Shown here piece by piece: positions 13,341-19,576 of a DNA stretch of 19,576 nt (positions are counted from its first letter, which is position 1; each line of letters begins with the position of its first letter). The stretch covers positions 1 through 19,576 of the forward strand of contig SBAY01000285.1 of assembly GCA_005239945.1 (NCBI GenBank), given 5' to 3'. The notes beneath the pieces were generated by a model, which worked only from the letters and a program-made list of their open reading frames with translations, was not told the origin of the DNA and made no database searches. The position numbers and the translations under genes were made by a program. Source of the stretch: Nitrospira sp. (GTDB lineage: Bacteria; UBA9089; CG2-30-40-21; SBAY01).

Positions 13341-14636
13341 GTGAATTCAAATCAAACTAACGAGTTACTCTGGCTAAAGAAAAATTATCCAGACATGGAT
13401 GTGGACAGGTTTGATCAAATTCGCCAAAAATACTTAAAGGGTGAATTGGAAATAGCCTACGAAGGTGAAATTCAATCATTAAAACAAAGTAAGTATATGA
13501 GTTCCTACGATGAACTGGGGAGAATCGAAGAAGGCAATGGACTCCCCTCTGGTTATTTCCAGAAAACAGGGATTGAATTGGGGGAAAAAGGCAAATTAGG
13601 GATGATAGTCTTAAATGGTGGTGTAGCCACCTCCTATGAAAAGGAATTGGGCTATCGTCCTACCAAAGGAATATTTCAGGCAATTATGGACACACCAATC
13701 AGTTTTATCGCCATTAAACTCCACTCTATTTATCAATTCCAAAAGGAGGGAATACTTATCCCGACCTATTTTATGAACAGCCCTGCCACGGATAAAGACA
13801 CCCGGGAATATCTTGCCAAATTTAATAATTTCAACCTGCAAATCGAACCAGGGTGTTTTTGTCAGGATTTGGGTTGGCCAAGAATCGACCCAAAGACAGG
13901 CAATGTAATTATGCGTAAAAGTGGTCAAGCAAGTATCGTTCCCAAAGGACATGGGGACATATATCAGGCATTTGCTCGAAGTGGACGCTATGATGAGTTT
14001 ATCGATAAAGGTGGGGAGGTTCTTTTAATCTGTAATGTGGATAATTCCGAGGCAAGGATAGATTTTGCCATTGCCGGTTATTTCTCCTGGCTTAACCAGA
14101 CTCAAGGGCTGCAAATAATGTTTGAATCCGCACAACAATCTCCGAATGATAAAAAAGGCGGTAAATGTATCCTGATGCGAAGACCTGATGGGACTATGGG
14201 ATGCGGGATATTAGAATTTACCAGAATTTCTGCAGACAGAGAAAATGATTTGAAGAATATAAATGAATTTAACACCAATATCGCCTGGCTACATACATCA
14301 ATTGATAGACGGCTATTTGACCTGCCATTCCGTGCGGTAAAAAAACCTCTGCAAAGCGAGGTGGATAATCCAGAGATAAATTGTGGGAATAAAGAGGTAA
14401 TCCAGTTTGAACACGAAATGCATAAAATAATGGAACTCATTCCACCAGACCAGGGACATATACTTTTTGTCCCACGAGAAAAACGCTTTTGGCCTAATAA
14501 ATATTTTAAAGACCAAATCAATAAGCAACCTCAATTAATTGAAAAATATATGGGTTTGTATGATTGGATGTTTGAATTGAATCCGCAGGCAAATGAATGG
14601 ATATTAAAGGTAGATAGACGGAAGACAGAAGACTAA
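13341..14636 (+). CDS. UDPGP-family nucleotidyltransferase, probably UTP-glucose-1-phosphate uridylyltransferase
   Basis: About 431 residues from GTG 13341, chosen because GGAGG lies 7 bases ahead. The frame is open to a TTG at 13272 that would overlap hicA. Motifs of the family: MIVLNGGVATSYEKELG (about 88-104, a variant of the L-x-G-G-x-G-T-R nucleotide loop), PTKGIF (107-112) with the usual Lys, and PKGHGDIYQAF, which resembles the GHGD loop of UDP-glucose pyrophosphorylases. It would make UDP-glucose from UTP and glucose-1-phosphate, feeding galT. The Gly-to-Ala and Arg-to-Ser changes in the first loop make the exact substrate less sure. The final residues (VDRRKTED) are encoded by the repeat at 14609. 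Confidence 0.78.
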   Translation: MNSNQTNELLWLKKNYPDMDVDRFDQIRQKYLKGELEIAYEGEIQSLKQSKYMSSYDELGRIEEGNGLPSGYFQKTGIELGEKGKLGMIVLNGGVATSYEKELGYRPTKGIFQAIMDTPISFIAIKLHSIYQFQKEGILIPTYFMNSPATDKDTREYLAKFNNFNLQIEPGCFCQDLGWPRIDPKTGNVIMRKSGQASIVPKGHGDIYQAFARSGRYDEFIDKGGEVLLICNVDNSEARIDFAIAGYFSWLNQTQGLQIMFESAQQSPNDKKGGKCILMRRPDGTMGCGILEFTRISADRENDLKNINEFNTNIAWLHTSIDRRLFDLPFRAVKKPLQSEVDNPEINCGNKEVIQFEHEMHKIMELIPPDQGHILFVPREKRFWPNKYFKDQINKQPQLIEKYMGLYDWMFELNPQANEWILKVDRRKTED

Positions 14637-14753
14637 AGACTGTTAGGATACTTCAGACATTAGTCTTCCTTCTCTCCTCCCTTTCTCCCTTTAGTCTTTG
14701 GTCTTTAGGCTTTGGTCTTTGGTCTTTCTTCCTTCATCCTTCCGCCTTTTTAA
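14609..14753. repeat. Inverted repeat shared by the ends of two convergent genes
   Basis: The left arm (from 14609, ggtagatagacggaagac) includes the last codons and stop of the uridylyltransferase. The right part (about 14690-14753) is its imperfect reverse complement, with repeated AGTCTTTGGTCTTT words, and includes the stop of the minus-strand gene ending at 14734. The position between convergent genes suggests a two-way terminator. Confidence 0.6.
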
Positions 14754-15852
14754 CAATCTCATTAACACTTACTTGAATCGGGTAGAGAAAATTTTCTGCC
14801 TCGTCTTTGAAAAATAACATCCGTGGTTTTACCTGGCTTCCAAAATTATAATCACTTAGAGGAATTGAAAGAAATTCCTGGGTATTTTCCCTGGAGATGA
14901 TAATTACTGGTCTGAATATTGCTTCAAAACCGGTTCTAAGGGCTTTATACATCTTCTCTAAAGAGGTAATCCGGGTATCTTCACCAAACTGTTCAGCAAA
15001 AACAGGAATTTCTTCCCTTTTGCCTAAATAAACGGTTATATGGGTAGAGTATTTTTCAGGATAATGCGTGGCATAATATTTACCAGTAAGTATATCCCCG
15101 GGTAAAATTTTATTAACTATATTTTCATCCAATGGCAGGTATGAGTTTGTTTTCTTCCAGACATCTATTCCTTTTTCACCATTTTTATCCACTTTTTCAT
15201 AGACAGCATACCCTTTATTTAACATCAAATCAAATAATTCCCAGGTAGATGATTTCCAATCACTATCATCAATCAATCCTATTTCTATCAAAAATTTATC
15301 TATGGCATCATATTTATCCAATTTTTTATACCAGGTTGTATTCAATAGATGATAAATCTTCTTCCATTCCTCTTTTTCATTGGGCTCGATAAGTTCTACC
15401 ATACCTGGATGGTAATTATTTGAAGCAAATTTTAATTGGTCCTGGACAACCGTATCCATTATTTCCTTGATTTTGACAACCCTTTGTGAGTAATCGAACA
15501 TTTCATTGACCGAGTTATAACCCAATTCTTTGGATAACTTTAGTAACCAAACCGCATAAAGCCTCTGAATGGTAGCGGTACAATTATATTTTACACCATT
15601 ATTTGGAATTTCATCGATAGTTAATTTTCCCCAAAATTCACTTATGTGGAGAAATGAAGGTAAGTAAGTTTGTTTTGTAGAAAGAAGAGAAACATAGCGG
15701 CTGTTTGTTATTCCTGCATTACCTTTTTCTACCAGCAAGGCACCTATTTCTTGAAAATAGGAATTTAATATAATCAAGATAAAGGCAATGGAAATGACAA
15801 AAATAACCTTTTTAAACAAATCAGTGCCACTTTTAGCAATTAACTCAGCCAT
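14734..15852 (-). CDS. Membrane-anchored protein with NlpC/P60-like cysteine-peptidase features
   Basis: A 372-residue protein with one N-terminal membrane segment (about 15-31) after a short basic stretch, so the body is probably periplasmic or external. YNCTATIQRLY (Cys91) resembles the D-C-S-G-L-V-Q-x-x-Y catalytic motif of NlpC/P60 enzymes. ILPGDIL (249-255) followed by STHITVYLGKR (His271) resembles their P-G-D-L ... H-V-G-I-Y-L-G part. The Cys-to-PGD distance (about 160 residues) is far longer than usual, so a helical insert would be needed. NlpC/P60 enzymes cut peptidoglycan stem peptides. The assignment is by motif only. A GAGGG site precedes the ATG. The last codons lie in the repeat at 14609-14753. 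Confidence 0.55.
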   Translation of the reverse strand: MAELIAKSGTDLFKKVIFVISIAFILIILNSYFQEIGALLVEKGNAGITNSRYVSLLSTKQTYLPSFLHISEFWGKLTIDEIPNNGVKYNCTATIQRLYAVWLLKLSKELGYNSVNEMFDYSQRVVKIKEIMDTVVQDQLKFASNNYHPGMVELIEPNEKEEWKKIYHLLNTTWYKKLDKYDAIDKFLIEIGLIDDSDWKSSTWELFDLMLNKGYAVYEKVDKNGEKGIDVWKKTNSYLPLDENIVNKILPGDILTGKYYATHYPEKYSTHITVYLGKREEIPVFAEQFGEDTRITSLEKMYKALRTGFEAIFRPVIIISRENTQEFLSIPLSDYNFGSQVKPRMLFFKDEAENFLYPIQVSVNEIVKKAEG

Positions 15853-15870
15853 GTTTTTTCCCTCATTATG

Positions 15871-15920
15871 GAATTTTAGATTTTGGATTTTCGATTTTGG
15901 ATTGAAGAAATCGAAAATTC
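15871..15920. repeat. GATTTTGGATTTTCGATTTTGG word repeat
   Basis: Short direct repeats of GATTTTGG are followed by an inverted partner (gaaatcgaaaattc). It sits just upstream of the membrane-anchored gene start and could form a weak hairpin. Confidence 0.5.
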
Positions 15921-15977
15921 TTACACTTATGACTATATATCGGCAAAATCATTAATTTTCTTAATAATTTCTGTTGA

Positions 15978-16095
15978 CTTCAATTCAGACATTAGACCAT
16001 AGACATCAGACATTAGACTTTAATGACCTTCCAAGGGCTGATTTCTTACATAGAAAAGTCTGCTGTCTAAAGTCTGAAGTCTAATATCTGAACTG
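15978..16095. repeat. Dispersed repeat, copy B, with a diverged inverted copy
   Basis: Bases 15978-16017 (starting cttcaattcagacattagac) match 362-401 at 38 of 40 positions by eye. Bases about 16045-16095 carry a diverged inverted version (gtctaatatctgaactgaaa), so the pair could fold into a long imperfect hairpin. No coding potential is apparent. Confidence 0.7.
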
Positions 16096-16144
16096 AAAAT
16101 CAGATTTTCCCCGACTTTTAGCAATGATTTAAAGAAGTGGATAT

Positions 16145-16370
16145 TTTGAGGGGGAAAACTTTTTGAAAAAGGTTTTCCCCCTCAAACTCCCCTTTTCCAA
16201 AACTTTTTAACCACAAGGGTATAAAATTTTATTTACCCATTTATAAGAAATGGGGTAAATAAAATTTTATACTCTTGTGGTTAAAAAGTTTTGGGAAAGA
16301 GAGGGGTTTAAGGGGAGAGAAACCCTTTTTTCAAAAAGGGTTTCTCTCCCCTTAAAAAACACCTCTCTTT
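16145..16370. repeat. Three consecutive long hairpins upstream of hisI
   Basis: Hairpin 1 (16145-16186) has about 20-base arms with one bulge around ggggaaaac...gttttcccc. Hairpin 2 (16197-16294) has about 46-base arms with one mismatch and one bulge and a 5-base loop at 16243-16247. Hairpin 3 has 23-base perfect arms (core 16308-16355) and weaker extensions to 16296 and 16370. Hairpins 1 and 3 have related sequences (GGGGAAAACC against GGGGAGAGAAACCC). No open frame of note is present. With the repeats at 15871 and 15978 and the promoter at 16417 this accounts for the 600-base gap. Confidence 0.85.
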
Positions 16371-16416
16371 AAACCACTCCTAAAAGTTGGAGAATTTCTG
16401 CTGAAAATAATTTCTG

Positions 16417-16446
16417 TTGACAATATATGATTTTAAATGGTAAAAT
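16417..16446 (+). promoter_or_regulatory. Sigma-70-type promoter for hisI
   Basis: TTGACA (16417-16422), an 18-base spacer and TAAAAT (16441-16446). The expected start, near 16452, lies just before the AAGGAGG ribosome site of hisI. It begins 47 bases after the triple-hairpin element. Confidence 0.65.
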
Positions 16447-16470
16447 TTAATCATAAGGAGGGAAAGAAAG

Positions 16471-16788
16471 ATGGAATTAAAATTTGATGAGAAGGGATTA
16501 ATCCCGGCGGTAATACAGGATGAGGCAACCAAAGATGTCTTAATGGTTGCTTATATGAATAAGGAATCCTTGCAAAAGACATTAGAGACGGGGAAGACTC
16601 ATTTTTGGAGCAGGTCAAGGCAATCACTCTGGCTAAAAGGCGAAACCTCAGGTCATTTCCAGTTGGTTAAAGAAATATGGTATGATTGTGATGAGGATAC
16701 ATTGTTGATTAAGATAAAACAAATAGGAGATATTGCCTGCCATACCGGCGAGCGAAGTTGCTTTTACAGAAAAATTTTCACAGCCTAA
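16471..16788 (+). CDS. hisI: Phosphoribosyl-AMP cyclohydrolase
   Basis: A 105-residue stand-alone HisI. It opens the purine ring of phosphoribosyl-AMP, the third step of histidine synthesis. Conserved blocks are all present: FWSRSRQSLWLKGETSGH (45-62), DCDED (Asp72, Asp74, Asp76 for Mg; Cys73 for Zn) and ACHTGERSCFYR (Cys90, Cys97 for Zn). Length is normal for the monofunctional form without the HisE domain. No other his gene is in the window, so the pathway is scattered or this gene is an orphan. AAGGAGG precedes the ATG, and it has its own promoter. Confidence 0.95.
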   Translation: MELKFDEKGLIPAVIQDEATKDVLMVAYMNKESLQKTLETGKTHFWSRSRQSLWLKGETSGHFQLVKEIWYDCDEDTLLIKIKQIGDIACHTGERSCFYRKIFTA

Positions 16789-16796
16789 CGGATAAC

Positions 16797-16828
16797 CTTC
16801 AATTCAGACATTAATGTCTGAATTGAAG
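16797..16828. repeat. Perfect 32-base palindrome between hisI and topA
   Basis: Two 16-base arms, cttcaattcagacatt and its exact reverse complement, meet with no loop. The arm equals the first 16 bases of the dispersed repeat at 362-401 and 15978-16017. It lies 8 bases after the hisI stop and may help end transcription, although no T-run follows. Confidence 0.85.
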
Positions 16829-16847
16829 GGCTCGAGTAAAATCTTCC

Positions 16848-16876
16848 TTGACAAATCTTACCTTTTATTATATCCT
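16848..16876 (+). promoter_or_regulatory. Candidate promoter for topA
   Basis: A perfect TTGACA (16848-16853), a 17-base spacer and TATCCT (16871-16876), a weaker match to TATAAT. Transcription would begin close to the ribosome site GAGGTGA before the topA ATG at 16898. Confidence 0.5.
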
Positions 16877-16897
16877 ATTAACTCGAGGTGAAATTGG

Positions 16898-19450
16898 ATG
16901 AGTAAATCATTAGTTATCGTAGAATCGCCGGCAAAGGCAAAAACTATAAATAAATATTTAGGGAGTGAATTTAAGGTATCTGCATCTATGGGGCATGTCA
17001 GAGACCTTCCTAAGGCAACCCTGGGTGTATCTCCCGATGATAATTTCAAACCAAAGTATGTCGTCATTCCTGACCGAAGGAAAATCTTAAAAGAGCTCAA
17101 AGAGATGGCCTTAAAAGCCGACAATATTTATTTAGCCCCTGACCCTGACCGTGAAGGAGAGGCTATTGCCTGGCATCTGGCACAAGAACTTAGTGCAAAA
17201 AAGGAACCCTTGAGACTTATCTTTAATGAAATTACTAAATCGGCTATTGTTGAGGCATTGAAGAAGCCGGGTAAAATTGATATTAATAAGGTAGATGCCC
17301 AGCAGGCAAGAAGAATTTTGGATAGATTGGTAGGCTACCTTATTAGTCCTATTCTGAGTAGAAAGGTTCAAAAAGGTCTAAGTGCCGGCAGGGTTCAGTC
17401 TGTTGCCGTCAGACTTATTTGTGAGCGGGAAAAGGAGATTGAGGCATTTATCCCAGAGGAATATTGGTCTATAACAGCTAAATTGCAAAAGAAAACAAAA
17501 GAGAAATCTCCTTTGTTAGAGTTCATGGCAAAATTAGAGAAGATAGACGCTAAGAAGGTAAATATTCCTGATAAAAACGAGGCGGAGAAAATTTTAGCTG
17601 AGTTGAAAGATAAGGAATTTATTGTCCATAAGATTATTAAAAAGGACAAGAGGCAGAATCCTGTCCCACCTTTTATTACCTCTACATTACAGCAGGAAGC
17701 CGTTAGAAAATTAGGCTTTAATGCCAAAAAAACTATGGCTGTTGCCCAACAATTATATGAAGGTTTAGATGTAGGTGAAGAGTCTCCTGTTGGTATTATC
17801 ACCTATATGCGAACAGATGCGGTCAGGGTCTCACAAGAGGCACAATCACAGGCAAGAGAATATGTCAAAGAGGTATTTGGCTTGCCATATTTGCCTCCAA
17901 AACCACCTGAATACAAAAGTAAAAAATCAGCCCAGGAGGCACATGAGGCCATTCGTCCTACATCTGTTTTTAAAACACCAGACAAAATTAAAGAATACTT
18001 AACCCCTGACCAGTATAAGCTATACAAATTAATTTGGACAAGGTTTGTAGCCTCGCAGATGAATTCAGCTTTATTGGAAATTACTCGGGTTGAAATTTTA
18101 GCCACGAATAAATTTTTGTTTGTCGCTACAGGCACTGTGGTCAAATTCGATGGGTTTATGGCTGTCTATACCGAAGGAAAAGATGAAAAAGAAGAGGAAG
18201 AAGAAACACTTCCTCCACTACAAGAAAAAGAGCCGTTAAATCTATTGGAACTAATCCCCAAACAACATTTTACTCAACCACTACCAAGATATACTGAGGC
18301 TACCTTAGTCAAAACATTGGAGGAAAAGGGGATTGGCAGACCAAGTACCTATGCCGCTATTATTACTACCATCCAGGATAGAAACTATGTTAAGCTGCAA
18401 GAGAAAAAGTTTTATCCCACAGAACTTGGTAAATTAGTTACCGACTTATTAATCAAAAGTTTTCCTGATATTCTGAATGCAGGATTTACGGCACAATTAG
18501 AAGAGAAACTTGATAAAATAGAGGAGGGTGAGTTAATCTGGACCAATGTCCTCAATGAGTTTTATACACCTTTTAAAGACTCACTGGCTAAAGCAAAAGA
18601 GGCAATGACGAATGTAAAAAAACAGCAGGAAGAGATAACCTCAATTTTATGTGAGAAATGTGGTCAACCAATGGTAATCAAACAAGGACGATTTGGTAAA
18701 TTTCTGTCCTGCTCCGGATATCCTAAATGTCGTAATCTCAAGAAGATTGAAAAAAAGGAAAATGGAGAGATACAAATCAAGGAAGAGGAGAAAACAGAGG
18801 TAGTGTGTGAAAAATGTGGTAAGCCAATGGTAATTAAACAAGGACGATATGGTAAATTCCTGTCCTGCTCAGGGTATCCTAAATGTCGTAATCTCAAGAA
18901 TATCGAAAAAAAGGAAAATGGAGAGATACAAATCAAGGAAGAGGAGAAAACAGAAGTAGTGTGTGAAAAATGTGGTAAACCAATGGTAATCAAACAAGGA
19001 CGATATGGTAAATTCCTGTCCTGTTCAGGGTATCCTGAATGTAAAACAATTAAGCCATTGAACTCTCCAGATAAATCGATTGGTGGTCAGACAGTAACCG
19101 AAGAGAAATGTGAGAAATGCGGTAGCCCTTTAATTTTAAGAGAAGGTCGATACGGACAATTCCTTTCTTGCAGTAAATATCCTCAATGTAAGTTTATCAA
19201 GTCTGTGCCTATCGATTGTGCCTGCCCTACTGGATGTGGTGGAAAATTGACCCGTAAACGAGCCAGGAAAGGCTTTTTCTACGGTTGTTCCAATTACCCT
19301 AAATGTGACTTTGCTACCTGGGGCGAGCCAATTCAGACACTATGCCCTGAATGTGGTTATATGGTCGTTAAACGCAAAAGTAAAAGTGGCCTGGAGGTAT
19401 TAACCTGCGCCCGTAAAGGATGTAATTATGAAAAGGTAGATAATCGGTGA
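16898..19450 (+). CDS. topA: DNA topoisomerase I (type IA) with expanded zinc-finger tail
   Basis: An 850-residue enzyme that relaxes negative supercoils. The N-terminal Toprim domain has VESPAKAKTINKYLG (Glu9) and the acidic PDPDREGEAIAWH (Asp82, Asp84). The active-site Tyr303 is in ITYMRTDAVRVS, and LSAGRVQSVA (161-170) is also conserved. From residue 585 the tail carries six Cys-rich units. The first three (585, 637, 689) repeat with a 52-residue (156-base) period and are almost identical, including linkers. The fourth (CEKCGSPLILREGRYGQF) is diverged, and the last two are different again. A fragment of the repeat-like intergenic word GGTAATCGG overlaps the final codons. Confidence 0.95.
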   Translation: MSKSLVIVESPAKAKTINKYLGSEFKVSASMGHVRDLPKATLGVSPDDNFKPKYVVIPDRRKILKELKEMALKADNIYLAPDPDREGEAIAWHLAQELSAKKEPLRLIFNEITKSAIVEALKKPGKIDINKVDAQQARRILDRLVGYLISPILSRKVQKGLSAGRVQSVAVRLICEREKEIEAFIPEEYWSITAKLQKKTKEKSPLLEFMAKLEKIDAKKVNIPDKNEAEKILAELKDKEFIVHKIIKKDKRQNPVPPFITSTLQQEAVRKLGFNAKKTMAVAQQLYEGLDVGEESPVGIITYMRTDAVRVSQEAQSQAREYVKEVFGLPYLPPKPPEYKSKKSAQEAHEAIRPTSVFKTPDKIKEYLTPDQYKLYKLIWTRFVASQMNSALLEITRVEILATNKFLFVATGTVVKFDGFMAVYTEGKDEKEEEEETLPPLQEKEPLNLLELIPKQHFTQPLPRYTEATLVKTLEEKGIGRPSTYAAIITTIQDRNYVKLQEKKFYPTELGKLVTDLLIKSFPDILNAGFTAQLEEKLDKIEEGELIWTNVLNEFYTPFKDSLAKAKEAMTNVKKQQEEITSILCEKCGQPMVIKQGRFGKFLSCSGYPKCRNLKKIEKKENGEIQIKEEEKTEVVCEKCGKPMVIKQGRYGKFLSCSGYPKCRNLKNIEKKENGEIQIKEEEKTEVVCEKCGKPMVIKQGRYGKFLSCSGYPECKTIKPLNSPDKSIGGQTVTEEKCEKCGSPLILREGRYGQFLSCSKYPQCKFIKSVPIDCACPTGCGGKLTRKRARKGFFYGCSNYPKCDFATWGEPIQTLCPECGYMVVKRKSKSGLEVLTCARKGCNYEKVDNR
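18650..19066 (+). repeat. Tandem 156-base repeat inside topA (zinc-finger units)
   Basis: Units begin at 18650, 18806 and 18962, each with TGT-GA-AA-TGTGGT and the GKFLSC-GYP finger. Units 1 and 2 are nearly identical through the linker as well. Unit 3 keeps the finger, then diverges after about 19033. Similarity at silent positions points to recent duplication or gene conversion. Confidence 0.9.
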
Positions 19451-19485
19451 TAGGTAATCAGTAACGGTTAGAATTTGACTTTTTG

Positions 19486-19515
19486 TTGACAACTAACTTT
19501 TGCAGGAAATTTAAT
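19486..19515 (+). promoter_or_regulatory. Candidate promoter reading out of the window
   Basis: TTGACA (19486-19491), an 18-base spacer and TTTAAT (19510-19515). It would drive a plus-strand gene beyond the end. The following accacgaatggacacgaata (19523-19542) contains the direct repeat ACGAAT, a word pattern seen in dispersed intergenic repeats; no gene is visible in 19451-19576. Confidence 0.4.
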
Positions 19516-19576
19516 GTATAAAACCACGAATGGACACGAATAATATTTAAGGTCTTAAAATTAAAGAAGTTAGAGA

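Noticed and set aside
14102..14521. Minus-strand 139-residue frame within the uridylyltransferase
   Set aside because: It is the reverse of a well-supported enzyme; composition is that of an antisense shadow.
16145..16370. Triple hairpin as a standard intrinsic terminator
   Set aside because: No gene on the plus strand ends just before it, and the central stem is far longer than usual terminators, although a partial terminator role is not excluded.
18647..18993. Minus-strand open frames over the topA tail with internal repeats
   Set aside because: They mirror the tandem zinc-finger units of topA on the other strand; no ribosome site or protein family supports them.
18650..19066. Regular 156-base repeats considered as a CRISPR-like array
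   Set aside because: The repeats are coding, keep the frame and encode Cys4 fingers; spacing and absence of unique spacers exclude CRISPR.
1..19576. tRNA, rRNA, transposase genes or phage genes
   Set aside because: No cloverleaf-like or rRNA sequence, transposase or structural phage protein was recognised on either strand.

Overview
The window is bacterial chromosomal DNA of low-to-moderate G+C, with dense genes, AGGAGG-type ribosome binding sites and many 4-base stop/start overlaps. A FadL/OmpP1-type porin with a signal peptide and a C-terminal aromatic residue implies a Gram-negative envelope. Single housekeeping genes (topA, hisI, galT, a UDP-glucose pyrophosphorylase) sit apart from their usual operon partners. 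They are mixed with many toxin-antitoxin-like modules and short, word-like intergenic repeats. This pattern suits an uncultivated candidate-phylum-type bacterium, but no sequence here fixes the taxon.

Region 1 (1-3540, minus strand) holds a small unknown protein, a retropepsin-like aspartic protease and the most striking gene of the window. That gene fuses a PocR-type sensory domain, a degenerate GGDEF domain and a complete ketoacyl-ACP synthase (FabF/KAS II). Region 2 (3540-8428, minus strand) is a defence or addiction-like island. It contains a HEPN/MNT pair, an SRPBCC protein overlapping an AbiEii-like nucleotidyltransferase with a small partner, two further small nucleotidyltransferases (one with a 67-residue partner), and a hicBA pair. 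The hicA reading frame runs without a stop into a metal-dependent cyclase (kynurenine-formamidase family). Region 3 (8493-11150, minus strand) is a FadL-like porin translationally coupled to galT, behind a strong sigma-70-like promoter and a PIN-domain remnant.

Region 4 (11152-14636, plus strand) holds an HD-GYP phosphodiesterase overlapping a histidine phosphatase, a second hicBA pair whose hicA starts with GTG, and a UDPGP-family uridylyltransferase. The last of these fits galT in Leloir/UDP-sugar metabolism. Region 5 (14734-16470) has a convergent gene for a membrane-anchored, possibly NlpC/P60-like protein, then about 600 bases of non-coding DNA with a dispersed repeat and three consecutive long hairpins. 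Region 6 (16471-19450, plus strand) is hisI and topA, each behind its own promoter. topA carries a recent tandem duplication of a zinc-finger unit.

A recurring theme is that gene 3' ends (the 109-residue gene, the uridylyltransferase, the NlpC/P60-like gene, probably topA) lie inside the intergenic repeats, so repeat DNA supplies the last codons of proteins.
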